DNA from: Cryptomeria japonica
Lineage: Eukaryota; Streptophyta; Pinopsida; Cupressales; Cupressaceae
Assembly: GCF_030272615.1 (NCBI RefSeq)
Contig: NC_081414.1
Span: 825,370,896-825,434,895, forward strand
DNA length: 64,000 nt
Reading direction: 5' to 3'
Shown here: piece after piece, positions 23,827-35,609 of the stretch
Numbering within the stretch: the first letter of the stretch is position 1
How the letters are laid out: each line of letters begins with the position of its first letter
Program-made: the position numbers and the translations under genes
The notes under the pieces: model-generated
What the model was told of the DNA's origin: nothing
What the model saw: only the letters and a program-made list of their open reading frames with translations
Databases searched by the model: none

Positions 23827-26395
23827 GGTAGGTATAATAACAAGCAAAATAAGTAAATATAGCTTACAAATTTTACAAGTGTAAAAGGCACTACTACAAA
23901 AGTACACGATATGGGTACCAACAAAGGACACATTTGTCACTGATAGGACACCTTCATGGAAAAAAGACACATATACTCATATCTAGGCACTTCTATGGGA
24001 TTATAGATACTTTCACATCTAAGAGACAAACTTGTGGCCAAAGAAACATGCGAGCATGAGAGACAAATTGACACTTTTAGATGCACTTATGTGCTTGATG
24101 AAACACTTTCATTTAAGTGAGGGACATTACAAGCAATGACACAAAACCAAAGGTTTCCAAAGATAAAATTCAACCAACTAGAACTTATTTCTACCTTCTA
24201 AATATTCTATCATTTCAATAACACCCTAAAAATAGACAGTCTCCTACTAACCTTATTCTCTCTCCCTATTCCTAATTTTATTGTAATATAAACTCTACAC
24301 TACATATATCTAGTTAAATTTATTGGTTAATGCATTTATATTTGAACTTAAATCATATTTATCAAGTGGATAAATGGACACTACTAAATAAAAATAATAC
24401 TTTACAATAGAGTTAGTTATTTAAGGGATATTAGATAAAAGTAAGTGTAGGATAGAGGCAATTGTAAAGAGGGGAGGCAAAACTGAATTCTGATTAGGCC
24501 TCAAAGGGAAATCCAAGCCTAGTAGAGATCAATTATGTTTTGAGAAGTAAAATAATGGAGTTTGTGTTAGAAGATTAATTTTCCCTAGGAAAGAAAACTA
24601 AAAACTATGTGGAATCAGAATTTATATTGGTTGGTATGAAATCCACTCTTGTGGTAGGGTGTAGAGATGTGGAAGTAAAAGGGGGTCTTCGAAATATTGT
24701 AATTTGTAAATGTTCTCAATAAAGGTCATTTCTCTACTTGCAAGTTGAAAGCAAGCCTACAAATAATTTCTTGTGTGGAAATAAAAATTCCTTTATCTTG
24801 ACATCTATCACTATTAAAGGTCACAAAATAAATCCATCAACTTTAGGGTTAGCCAAGTTTAGGGTTAGCCAAGGGGTATTGCAAAATATTTTTTTGTGAT
24901 TAAAAGTAAGGGTATACTAGATTAGGATAATTTGACATATATTTTTGAATTATGGATTGACCTCCCTCAGAAGTTCTTTTTGTATTGAGAATTCATCATA
25001 AATAATTAGAGGATATAAGTTGAGATAAAGTTATTTTATAGTGATGTAAACTCCTCACATGCTCCATTACTTGGTAAGATTATTGTGTAGTTCTAGGGAA
25101 TTAATACCTTGAGGTTTCATGAAAAAAATTGGTGTTTCAAGAAATATGGGGTCTTTTTTTTTTCTAAAAAAAATAGTGTTTCTATAAATTTGGTGTTGGT
25201 AAGTATGGGTAGCTATATTGAAATTGGTTATGGAGGCAGGTGTTGGTATTTTAATCAATAAATTCCACAATAAAATTGTGAACAAAGTAGAGATTTAATT
25301 CTATTAAACATATAATTAAGACAATAAGATTAATGTATAAATAGAGAATAAAACTTAAAAATATAAATCATATGAACACCAAATATATATGAAAAAAACC
25401 TTGTGGAAAAAACTCAACCGTTAAAGAGGCCCAAAATTATATTGATTGCAAATAAATGTGTATACCAATACAATAACTTGTCTAGATTTGAAAATAATAT
25501 AAAAGAAAGGAGTATATTCAAAACAACATTACAATCTTCTTACATGCTTATAATATATAGAGAAATTAGAAACTAGAAAGGACCGAGTGATCCAAATCTA
25601 CGAGTTGAAACCATGAGAGAAACTAGAAAGCACTATGAGTTGAAACAATGACACATAGAAAAAACCCAAATTACCAATGCCCTCATAGTCATGGTCTAAA
25701 AACTTAAAATAATAACTCATCCTACACCTCTCTCATGAGACATAAATCTTATCATAATGATCAAATTTACCACTTTCCCAAAAGTAGGCACTCCATTAGA
25801 GTATTCAATGTTTGTTTCATAACATCCAAATTAAGAGAATTCCCTACAACTCCTAATTTTGATATGTTCAATGTGACCTCCCCATTCAATGCCTTCTTAC
25901 ACAATATCCCTATTATCCTAGGGAATAGATAAATAAATAATTATGCAACCCACACATGGGCATCCAATTTTTCCAACTCCTTGATGTTTGAAGATCATAC
26001 ATTATTCGTCATCTATATAATTACAATTAATTTGCAATACATGATCTTTTAAGTGAGTAGAGGTATAAAATATGCTTCCTACAAAATTATATGAGAGGAG
26101 AAATGTGGAAAAATATTTAGATCATACATTTATAAGGAAAATAATGTAGGAAACTACCATAAAAGCAATAGATTATATTATAATTATTCACATGAGGAAA
26201 ACCCTTATGGATGAAAACCCTCACACTCAAAAGCAACTTAATGTACTATATAGTAATCAATATAGGTACAATAGACGTAAGAAAAGATCTAGAGCGGTTC
26301 TAGAAACATACTTGTATCTACAAAAATCACCATGAAACCTCCATCACTAGCATCCAATAAATAATATTCTTACCACAAACAATGACCTAAAACTG
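23827..26395. other. Unassigned AT-rich DNA between elements A and D
   Basis: No coding region is supported. GGTAG at 23827-23831 is element A's right target duplication. Fragments such as GAAAAAAACCTTGTGG (25391) and AGGAAAACCCTTATGG (26195) hint at old LTR remnants but have no partner copy. Small ORFs (25067-25285, 25735-25932) look like chance. Confidence 0.5.
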
Positions 26396-27299
26396 TGATG
26401 CAGGAGCATCCCCGATTCTTGGCAATCTTGCATCAACCAAAAACATTTCCTTTTAGTTTGTTTTTTGTTTTGCAGTTTCAACATTCCTTTCTTTATTTTC
26501 TTGCATTGGCTCACCGAATCTTGTGGAGCTGGTTTTTCTCGAGGACATGATCATCTTCCTTATTCCTAAACCACAGAGCATTTGGATCATTTTACGGCAA
26601 GTTATCGATTTTGGATTCTGAGATAGTTTTCTGGCACCAGAACCGCTTGGACCTATTTGCATTGGTGAATTTACTAGATCATTTTCAAAGCTTGTGTAGC
26701 CCAGTTCGTTGATTCTGATGTTCCTTAGCATGTGGCCAACCTTTCCTTAGCGTGTGGCCAACCTTCCCTTTGATCTGCACATTATCCTTTGGATTTTACG
26801 AAGGAATTTCTTTGTTGGAGGCTGACCTATTGGTTTTACACATTTGATCTTGTTCTTTGGCATTTGTTCCCTCTTGGGCTGACCAGATCCCCTTGGATCA
26901 TATAAATAATTGTAATTGAGATTTGGGATTCGATTGCAGAGAAGTAAGGGAGAACATAGAGGATAGATCTTAGATTTAGAGGTCTGGAGTTGACCTGTTA
27001 TGTACTTGAGCATGTATGTGGCAAGCCAGTGAGCTGAATCTTGTAACCCAGATATTTTGATTAATAAGAAAAACAGGTTTTCAGGACCCGAAACCTTTAA
27101 CAAAGGAGATTAAGAAGTATCATCATAGATCTGAATATTGTAAGCCAGATGTTACCAGTTGCTTGTAATCAGTTTTCATGATCTAATACATTCAGTTCTA
27201 CATTGTCTCCATCATATCCTCTTGTTTCCATTGTGTTTGCTCTTGCTGCCCGGTCCGGATTGATCTCTTTTAGGTCCCTCATAACTAGTGATTGCACCA
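26396..27299 (+). repeat. Element D 5' LTR
   Basis: 904 bp. Compared with the 3' LTR it has an extra stretch of about 95 bp near 27055-27150 and a short duplication of CCTTAGCRTGTGGCCAACC near 26725-26765. The end is set by the primer site at 27302. Confidence 0.82.
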
Positions 27300-27301
27300 A
27301 G

Positions 27302-27314
27302 TGGTATCAAAGTG
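27302..27314 (+). other. Primer-binding site of element D (initiator tRNA-Met)
   Basis: TGGTATCAAAGTG directly downstream of the LTR; close to TGGTATCAGAGC. Confidence 0.7.
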
Positions 27315-27540
27315 AGATTTCATTCTGGAGATTGTGTTGTCCTAAGAATTTTGTTGTGGGGTGGTGTATTGTGGATCTGACCTACAACTGTAGAGGACTG
27401 GCGTGAAGATGGTGTGAAGATGAAATAGGAATGGTGGTGCGTGTGAGAATGTAGAACTTGTTTTAATGGAAATGTTGTGAGGAATTTCATCCCATTTGGA
27501 AGCCGTCGAGACAGCCTAGAGAAGAGGCTGACCTATTGAA

Positions 27541-28445
27541 GATGTGAGTGAAGATGAAGAAGAAGCACCGACAGAACAAGTAGAAAATCCACTGACGATC
27601 GATCCAAATGAAGAGAGGTTCTTGAGGGTTTTAAGTAGGGTGAACATTAAACCACATTTTACCCCATCAGAATATGATGGAAAGTTGGATTTGGATGAAA
27701 TAAAGGATTAGATCTCAGAGATGGAGAAATATTTTGATTTTGATAACACCGCAGAAGAAAGGAAGGTAAAGTATGCTTGTATCCGATTGAAAGGTCATGC
27801 ATCTCTTTGGTGGGAGCATTTACAAGTCGATAGACAAAGAAAAGGCAAAGAGAATATCAAATCATGGGAGCGAATGGTTTCTAAGATGGAATCAAAGTTT
27901 ATGCCAGCTGATTATCAAGTAAATCTATTCTGGAAGTTGCAGAACTTGAAGCAAAAGGAATCTAGTGTGAAGGAGTATACCAAAGAATTATACAAGTTGA
28001 ATATCAGATCCAGACATGTCGATGATGAGGTTGAACAAGTTTCTAGATATTTAAATAGATTGCGTATGTCTATATAGGATGAACTCAGTTTGATCAAGTT
28101 GCAGAGTATTGAAGAAGCTTACCAATATGCCCTGAAAGCTAAAGAGAAGTTGAACAAAAGACATGAGAAAAGACAAAGAGGTAGAGGTAAAAGATTTTCT
28201 AGAGGAAGAGGATATTCTGGATGAAGAGGAACCTGTATAGATCAAAACAAGGAGAAGGAAATAAGAAAAAAGGGCAGTTCATACTAGAAGAATGACATAA
28301 ATTTCTATCAAAGGAGAGAACATGATGGTTACCAAAATGAGAGTCTTGGAAAAGATGACAGAAGACAAGATAAGATTGTCTTTAGAGGAACTTTCTATAA
28401 GTGTGGAGGAGAAGGACATTGTGCTTTCAAATGTAAGAAGACATA
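27541..28445 (+). pseudogene. Element D gag
   Basis: The reading frame runs through YDGKLDLDEIKD, a TAG, then ISEMEKYFDF, LKGHASLWWEHL and SVKEYTKELYKL, the standard plant gypsy Gag core. A further TAG at the end of the 27721 ORF is followed by an Arg/Lys/Gly-rich segment. A zinc knuckle near 28390-28440 reads FYKCGGEGHCAFKC; its first Cys is replaced by Phe, so metal binding would be impaired. The true start codon is not identified. Confidence 0.8.
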
Positions 28446-28464
28446 AAACATTGGGAGAACAACA

Positions 28465-28797
28465 TTGGTGGAAGAAAGCCCCACCGGATCAGCTAACAAA
28501 CTAGAAGATGGAGAACTTTTGATGATAAGGAGAGCTTTGTGTCATAGCGGAGGAGATGAAGAGCCCTTACAGAGGCAAAATTTGTTCAAGACCAGATGTA
28601 AGGTATTTGGTAAGTGTTGTAAAGTCGTTATTGATAGTGGTAGTTCGAATAATCTTATTTCAGAGGAAATGGTGACTAAGTTGAAGTTAGAAAGATTGAA
28701 GTTGGATAATCTTATTTCAGATACTCTTGTTATTGATAGTATGCCTATGGACATTTATCGCCTTTTGTTGGGTAGACCTTGGCAGTTTGATAGATAG
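28465..28797 (+). pseudogene. Element D aspartic protease
   Basis: Contains VVIDSGSSNNLISEEM near 28625-28670, a retropepsin-like active site of plant gypsy elements with intact Asp-Ser-Gly. It ends in LLGRPWQFDR and a TAG, the usual C-terminal end of this protease. Confidence 0.78.
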
Positions 28798-28896
28798 GAA
28801 ATACATGATGGGAGAAAGAACATATACACTATTGTAGCAAATGGGATGAAACAAACCTTGTCACCCTTGGAGGAGCCTTTGAAGAGTTAAGTTTGT

Positions 28897-29917
28897 ATGA
28901 ATGCTACAATCTGTTTGGTGGATGGAAGGAAATTCCTGGATGGAATGAGACATGAGAATGTGTGCTTTGCCTTAGTTCCTAAGAAGAATAAGAACTTGGA
29001 GCATGAAGAACAACCGAAAGAGATAAAGGAGTTACTGATAGAGTATGAAGACATCATTTCAGATAATGTGCTTGATGGATTACCACCTATGAGGAGTATC
29101 GATCATTGCATGGACTTGATTTCTGGAGCTCGTTTACCTAAAAAGGCTGCACACCAGATAACGCCGACAGAGAATGAAGAGTTGAATAGACAAGTGTAGG
29201 AGTTACTAAAGAAAGGTTTGATCAGAGAAAGTCTGAGTCCTTATGCAATGCCACCAACATTATCACCTAAGAAGAATGGATAATAGAGGATGTGTACCGA
29301 TTCCAGAGCAATAAACAAGATCACAGTGAAGTACCAGTTTCCTTTACCTAAGATGGATGACATAATGGAGTGCTTGAGTAAAGCCAAATACTACACAAAG
29401 ATAGACTAGAAGAGTGGATACCATCATATCAGAACTAGGGAAGGAGATGTGTGGAAGACAACATTCAAGACAAATGAAGGATTGTATGAAAGGTTGGCGA
29501 TGCCTAACTAATGCACCTAGTACCTTCATGAGGTATTGAAAAAAATTCTTGGGTAAGTCTGTTATTGTATATTTGGATGAAATATTGATTTTCAATAAGA
29601 TAAAAGAGGAGCATTTGTTGCATTTAAGACAAGTTTTGTAGAAGTTGAGGGAAGAAAAGTTGTTGATAAACCTAAAGAAGTGTACTTTCATGAAGGAAGA
29701 GTTGGTCTATTTGGGATTTGTAATATCTGCAGATGGATTGAGGATGGACCCTGAGAAAGTAAAAGAAATTGTTGAATGGCCTATACCAGAAAGCATTGGG
29801 GAGGTAAGATTATTTCATGGATTGGCTAGTTTCTACTATAAGTTCATCATAAATTTTAGTTCAGATTTTAGTCCTATGATTGAGACAATGAGAGGAGATA
29901 GGAAAGAATTCAAGTAG
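28897..29917 (+). pseudogene. Element D reverse transcriptase
   Basis: Recognisable pieces in order: LPPMRSIDHCMDL, then the ELLKKGLIRESLSPYA region after a stop, a MCTDSRAINKITVKYQFPLP segment preceded by two consecutive stops, then YTKID and SGYHHIR. The catalytic box at 29570-29581 reads YLDE instead of YxDD. The thumb/connection continues with LVYLGFVISADGLRMDPEKV. At least one frameshift lies near 29500. Not functional. Confidence 0.85.
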
Positions 29918-29947
29918 ACCACCGGAGAAAACAAAAGTTTTTAACTG

Positions 29948-30483
29948 TTGAAGCAGAAAGTGACTGAGAAACTTGTGTTAGCTTTACTAGATTTTAACAA
30001 AGTGTTTCAAGTAGATTGTGATACAAGTGGAATTGCAATTGGAGTCGTATTGAGTCAAGAAGGGAGAGTAGTGGCTTATTTCAGTAAGAAGTTGAATGAT
30101 GCCAAAAGGAGATATTTAATGTATTATCAGGAGTTTTACTCCATAGTTTAAGCCTTGAAGAAGTGGAGACATTAACTGATACCTAAGGAGTTTAAGTTGT
30201 ATACTGATCATCAAGCCTTGCAGTATTTGAGCAGTAAGAGTAAGTTGAATCAAAGACATATGAGATGGGTAGATTTTTTGTAGAGTTACACCTTTGTGTT
30301 GAAGCATAGAAGTGGGAAATCTAACAAAGTTATCGATGCATTGAGTAGAAGGAGGAATTTTTTGACAGAAATGAGAGTGAAAATACTAGGATTTGAGGAA
30401 TTGAAGACCTTGTATGATGATGAACCAGATTTTACAGAACCTTGGAAAACATGTAGAGAACCAGTTATGATGGATATAAGAAT
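29948..30483 (+). pseudogene. Element D RNase H
   Basis: FQVDCDTSGIAIGVVLSQEG and VVAYFSKKLNDAKRRY, then (after TAA stops) LYTDHQALQYLSSKSKLNQR and LKHRSGKSNKVIDALSRR. These are the four blocks of the gypsy RNase H, with the expected Asp residues largely present. Element E interrupts right after MMDIRI at 30483. Confidence 0.82.
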
Positions 30484-32062
30484 TGTTGGCATTTGTGCTG
30501 AGTATGTTGACATGATGATATTATGTTGTCATTGATTTCAATATGTTGGAGAGTCAACCAACAATATGATGAAATGTGAAACTAGTACAATGTGTGAACC
30601 GGTATCTGTGCAAAGAAGTGAACATGTATAATGAAGCTAAACAGTTGGCAAAGTGAATCGGTATAGGGGTATAAACTGGTATATTGAGCAATAGGTGAAG
30701 TGGTATGTTTGTCCAAGAGAACCGATATGATGAGATGTGAACCGACATATGGAATGTTCTCTATGAAGACTTAACATGATATGACTACCAGTTGGTAGTC
30801 TTAGCTTAAGGGTTTCCGGTTGAAGTGTTCCAAGCCTATGTGACTCAACCGATGACATTATGTGATGAGTTAGCATTGTAATGAAGATACGATCATGTTG
30901 CCACGTTAGCTTGAGCACATGAAGGATCTTGCATGAAGAAGATCGATCCTATATACCTCAAGAATGTGCAAAGTCTCTGTAAATGGTGGAGAACGCGTGA
31001 TGGGTTACAAGCCACCATGAAAGCGGTGAAGAATGAATGGTGGAGAATGTCTTGAGATATGTTCAAGACTTTTGTATTCAAATGCAAAGTGTTCAATGGC
31101 CAGGATTGAACCACTTGAATTGCTTAACCTAAATGTTTAGGGTTTAGGGTTTATGCTACCGACCTATTTGTTTCCTATAAGGTCAATGTTGTGTTTCATG
31201 TTGAGGTTGTTGGCAAATGGTGTGTGTGTATCCAAGTGAAGAGATACATGATTCTTGCCAGACCAGATGAGATAAGAGGATTAATTCCTGCATTGTGTGT
31301 GTGCAAAAGGAAGGAACTTAAGCATATCTACATTAGGCATTGAGTGCTATTATTAAATCATTGTAATACCTGTTGATCTTTAACCACTTCAGTAGTTGGA
31401 AAATACCTTAACCGGGTAGCTTTAATCAGCTTGCTCTAAATCCTTTAACAGGGTGACTCAAACTAATTGAGTTCTTGAAATCCTCTAACAAGGTAACCTT
31501 TAACATGGTTTAACCCTTAACCGGGTATTTAGCCATCCCTTAACTGGGTAATCCCTAACAAGATCGGTTCCTAGCAGAACCTATTGTAACAGTCTTTAAC
31601 CGGACTAGGCTCCTAACAGAGTGGACTTCTAAAGAGTTCAAAAGAAGCTTGTGGGTATTCATCCCCACCATAGTTTTTCCCAGTTGGGTTTCCACATGAA
31701 AAATCTGTGTGTCATGTGTAGTATTTTTCATGTGATGATTTAAGTGATTTGTGTCTAAAGGTAAATCATGTTGAGCTAGCTGTTATTATATTTATGATGA
31801 TAGATTACCTTATCATGCATAAGGGTGAAATGGAAGTATATTATTAAGTTGAGTGGAAAGCTATGTGATCAACTGGTTAATGCTTGTCATAGTTATTCTT
31901 ATCTTTACCGTTTGCACTTTGTTTCAAACAGGTGTTATTGTTTGTCAGACATTTGCAGTGTTTGTAGTAAAACCGGTTTGAGAAATTTTTCTGTGACTGT
32001 ACCAATTCACCCCCCCCCTCTCAGTACCGATTTGGTACTTATTTTTCATCATTGATTTATTA
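30484..32062 (+). repeat. Element E 5' LTR
   Basis: About 1.58 kb from TGTTGGCATTTGTG. Contains the early TTGTCATTGATTTCAA motif, many AACCGG(G)TA-type blocks (31380-31640), the hairpin box (about 31665-31695) and the C-run ACCCCCCCCTCTCAGTACC near 32010. The terminal CA is mutated, so the end is inferred from the primer site. Confidence 0.78.
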
Positions 32063-32063
32063 A

Positions 32064-32076
32064 TTGGTATTAGAGC
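32064..32076 (+). other. Primer-binding site of element E (initiator tRNA-Met)
   Basis: TTGGTATTAGAGC, one change from TTGGTATCAGAGC. Confidence 0.75.
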
Positions 32077-32133
32077 ATCCTCCAGGTCCTCTGTGTTGTA
32101 AGCTTAACTGCTTGAGGGAAAGAGCCTATTGTA

Positions 32134-32930
32134 ATGATGAAGAAAGAAGGTCCAAAGTTCAACAGAGATAACTTCAAAATTTGGAAGGACAGAATGAAGA
32201 TTTACGTCAGAAGCATGGGTGCTCAACACTGGAGCTATGTTGAGAATGTTTTTGTTATTCCTATCGGTACTCTCATTGATGATCAAAAGAGGGAAATATG
32301 GGAGAATGGGAAATTCATGGAAGCCCTAATCAGCAGTTTATCTGACATTGAGTTTATTGATGTCCAGGATAAAGATAATCCCAAAGAAGTATGGGACACT
32401 CTTGAGAATATCTATGGTGGTAATGAGCATGTCAAACAAGCTAAGGAAGAAAGCCTTAGAGGGAAGTTTGAAGACATGCAGATGGTTGAAGGTGAGACCA
32501 TTCAACAGTATGGAATAAGGATCAAAACTGTTGTTGGAAATATCAAGAGCCCAGGTGGTCAAATGGAAGATTCCAATGTGGTAAGCAAAGTTCTGAGATC
32601 CTTATTACTGGTCTATGCAATCAGGGTTGCTGCTATTCAGGAGTTGAGATCAATAGACAAGACTAAGGTATCCCTAGACTCCATCATTGCAAATTTGATG
32701 GCCTATGACCTAAATAGTTTTGATGGCAGTGTTCAAAAGACTGAATCAACTTTTAGAGCTTTTGTTGTACCATCCAAAAAAGGAAAATAAGCAAGCACCA
32801 GTGGTGAACCAAGATAGAGCAGAGAAATGGATGATGAGGAGATCCTAATGGAATTTGAAGCTCTTCTTGCCAGGAAACATCCTAAAGGAATCGATAAATA
32901 CAAAGGTAAGCTCCCTTTGAAATGCTTTTC
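32134..32930 (+). pseudogene. Element E copia Gag fragment
   Basis: Starts MMKKEGPKFNRDNFKIW, a clear copia (UBN2-type) Gag N-terminus, and runs 218 codons to a TAA. It continues after a second stop with DDEEILMEFEALLARKHP and LPLKCFS, where the zinc knuckle should begin. Here it is joined directly to LTR sequence. The ORF continuing to 33042 reads into LTR and its C-terminus is not protein-coding. Element F's gag start (62109) is very similar. Confidence 0.82.
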
Positions 32931-32933
32931 TTA

Positions 32934-33262
32934 TGATGATTTAAGTGATTTGTGTCTGAAGGTAAGTCATGTTGAGCTAGTTGTTATTATATTTCTGATG
33001 ATAGATTACCTATTCATGCATAAGGGTGAAATGGAAGTATAGTATTAAGTTGAGTGGAAAGCTATGTGATCAACCGGTTATTGCTTGTCATAGTTATTCT
33101 TAGCTTTACTGGTTGCACTCAGTTTCAAACTGGTGTTACTGTTTGTCAGACATTTGCAGTGTCTGCAGTCAAACTGGTTCGAGAAAAGTTTTTGTGACTA
33201 TACTGATTCACTCCCCCTCTCAGTACCGGTTTGGTACTTATTGTTCATCATTTAGTTATCAA
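32934..33262 (+). repeat. Element E 3' LTR, truncated
   Basis: Matches 31734-32050 of the 5' LTR from TGATGATTTAAGTG onward, including the C-run box (CTCCCCCTCTCAGTACC near 33212). The upstream four fifths of the LTR are missing. Confidence 0.8.
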
Positions 33263-33279
33263 GCAAATCGTTAGATTAT

Positions 33280-34110
33280 TTTATTTAGGATGGGATGTTA
33301 TTCAAAAGAGTTGAGTTGTGTATACCTAAGAGTTCGATGAGGGAGAATCTGATAAAGCAAAAACATAGTGGAGGTTTAGCCAGACACTTTGGTGATGATA
33401 AAAAAGTAGCATTGGTGAGTGAACATTACTTTTGGCCATAGATTCATAAGGATGTTAGGAAATTTGTGCAGAGTTGTAGAGTTTGTCAAGTTGCAAAAGG
33501 TAGTAGTCAGAATTTGGGATGGTATAAGCCTTTGACAATACCAGAGAGACCTTGGGAAGACATAAGCATGGATTTCATACTTGGACTGGATTGCCTAAGA
33601 CATAGAGAGAAAATGATTTTATATTTGTGGTGGTAGATAGATTCTCGAAGATGGTCCATTTCATACCTTGTAAGAAGACATTAGATGCAGTGCATATAGT
33701 TGACCTATTTTTCAAGGAAGTGGTGAGATTGCATGGATTATCTAAGAGCATAGTTTTAGACAGAGATGCCAAGTTTGTTGGTTATTTTTGGAGAATACTT
33801 TGGAAGAAGATGAAGACGGATTTGAAATATAGTTCTACTTTTCACCCACAGACTGATGGACCGACAGAGGTAGTAAACTAGAGCTTGGGAAATTTGTTGA
33901 GGTGCTTGGTTGGAGAGAAAATCAGAAGTTGGGATTAGATTCTTGCACAAGCAGAGTTTGCCTACAATAATTCATTAAACAAGAGTATCAGAAGAACACC
34001 TTTTGAGATTGTTACCAAATCACACCCTAGAGGTATATCAAAATTCAGAGATATCAGTAATGAAGAAAAGAGGAGTGCATAAGAAGAAGAGTTTGCTAAA
34101 CACATGACAA
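33280..34110 (+). pseudogene. Element D integrase
   Basis: An HHCC zinc domain is readable in HSGGLARHFG and FVQSCRVCQVAKG. The core follows with DISMDFILGL (first catalytic Asp), [30 protein letters not shown] (second Asp) and [16 protein letters not shown], where the usual glutamate-containing QTDGQTE-type motif is present. Then come stops and FAYNNSLNKSIRRTPFEIV. Several in-frame TAG codons and a frameshift near 33600. Confidence 0.85.
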
Positions 34111-34329
34111 CCTTACATATTTAGGTTAAACAACATTTGGAAGATATGAATAACAAGTATAAGGAGTTGGAACCTACAACAAGTTGTAGATGAAGAAGTT
34201 TGGACCTTGTAAGATCTTGAGGAAGTTCAATTGCGGAAATGCATATGAAGTGGAGTTACCAGATTGCTTGAGTATTTCACCTATATTCAACATTGCAGAT
34301 CTACATCAGTATCATGAATCCAAATTCAG

Positions 34330-34542
34330 TGAAGACAATATTCCAAACATGGAGAAACAGTTGCCCTAGAAGGAACCAGACTAGATTGAAGGTATTTTGG
34401 ACACAAGCATTGGGCATATTACCCAGAGGAGTCAATACATGGAATATCTTGTGAAATGGAAAGACAAACCAGTTGAAGATTCATCTTGGATTTCTGAGGT
34501 AGAGGTGGACAGCGTTGGTTTTCCTCTGATCCCAAAAAAGTG
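34330..34542 (+). pseudogene. Element D chromodomain
   Basis: After a TAG codon the frame reads EGILDTSIG, then YMEYLVKWKDKPVEDSSW and ISEVEV. This is a canonical chromodomain as fused to chromovirus integrase, where it directs insertion to marked chromatin. The aromatic cage is partly visible (Tyr, Trp). Confidence 0.85.
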
Positions 34543-34574
34543 AGGGACTCACAATTTCAACAACCCCAGATGTC

Positions 34575-35360
34575 TGATGCAAGAGCATCCCCGGTTCTTG
34601 GCAATCTTGCATCAATCAAAAACATTTTCTTTGAGTTTGTTTTCTATTTTACAGTTTCAACATTCCTTTCTGTATTTTCTTGCATTGGCTCACCAAATCT
34701 TGTGGAGCTGGATTTTTCTTGAGGAAATGATCATCTTCCTTATTCCTAAACTACAGAGCATTTGGATCATTTTTCGGCAAGTTATCAATTTCTAATTTTG
34801 AGATAATTTTCTGGCACCAGAACCACTTGGACCTATTTGCATTGGTGAATTTATTGGATCTTTTCCATAGCTTGCGGAGCCCAGTTCATTGATTCCGATG
34901 TTCCTTGGTGTGTGGTCGACCTTCCCTTTGATCCACACATCATCCTTTGGATTTTCTGGAGGAATATCTTTGGCGGAGACTGACCTGTTGGTTTTACACA
35001 TTTGATCTTGTTCTACGATATTTGTTCCATTTTGGGCCAACTGGATCCCCTTGGATCATATAAATAATTGTAATTGAGCTTTAGGATTCGATTCCAAAGA
35101 AATAAGGTAGAACATAGAGGATATATCTTAGATTTATAGGTCCGAAGTTGACCTATTATGTAATTGAGTATGTATGCGGTAGGCCAGTGAGCTAAATATT
35201 GTAACCTGGATGTTATTGGTTGCTTGTAATCAATTTTCATGATGTAATATATTTAGTTCTACATTGTCTCCATCATATTCTCTTATTTCCATTGTATTTA
35301 CTCTTGCTTCCTGATCCAGATTTATCTCTTTGAGGTCCCTCCTAACCGGTGACTAAACCA
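34575..35360 (+). repeat. Element D 3' LTR
   Basis: 786 bp, TGATGCAAGAGC...GACTAAACCA, partner of 26396-27299. Confidence 0.82.
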
Positions 35361-35609
35361 AGGATCCTTTTCGTAGCTTGCGAAGCCTAGTTCGTTGATT
35401 TTGTTGTTCCTTGGCATGTGGCCAACCTTCCCTTTGATCCACACATCATCCTTTGGATTTTACAGAGGAATCTCTTTGGTGGAGGCCAACCTATTGCTTT
35501 TACGCATTTGATCTTGTTCTTCAACATTTGTTCTTTTTTGGGCTGACCGGATCCCCTTGGATCGTATAAATCATTGTAATTGAACTTTACGATTCAATTC
35601 TAGAGAAGT
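35361..35609 (+). repeat. Truncated extra D-type LTR, left part
   Basis: Directly after the D 3' LTR, sequence from GGATCCTTTTCG repeats the middle of the same LTR (compare 34858 onward). It continues to GAAGT at 35605-35609, where copia C is inserted, and resumes at 57560-57815. Its own 5' third is missing. Confidence 0.8.

Larger units (their letters stand above)
30484..33262 (+). mobile_element. Element E: truncated Ty1/copia element inside D
   Basis: 5' LTR 30484 to about 32062, a primer site, a gag fragment (32134-32930) and only the last 330 bp of the 3' LTR (about 32934-33262). Protease, integrase, RT, RNase H and most of the 3' LTR are deleted. D sequence resumes near 33263. AGAAT precedes the LTR; the right-hand duplication is not certain (AGATT near 33273 is a possible mutated copy). 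Confidence 0.78.
26396..35360 (+). mobile_element. Element D: decayed Ty3/gypsy chromovirus
   Basis: LTRs at 26396-27299 and 34575-35360 (TGATGCA...ACCA). Between them, in order, lie gag, protease, RT, RNase H, integrase and chromodomain, all on the plus strand and all broken by stops or frameshifts. The chromodomain after integrase places it among plant chromoviruses. The primer site is initiator-Met-like. Copia element E splits it between RNase H and integrase (30484 to about 33262). A further truncated LTR copy follows directly on the right (35361 onward). Confidence 0.88.

Noticed and set aside
23827-26395. Search for a host gene between the two retroelement clusters
   Set aside because: No ORF above about 70 codons with coding character, no splice-consistent exon series and no conserved motif.
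30554-31114. Minus-strand ORFs of 64, 93 and 73 residues
   Set aside because: Within the 5' LTR of element E; overlapping frames with no motif.
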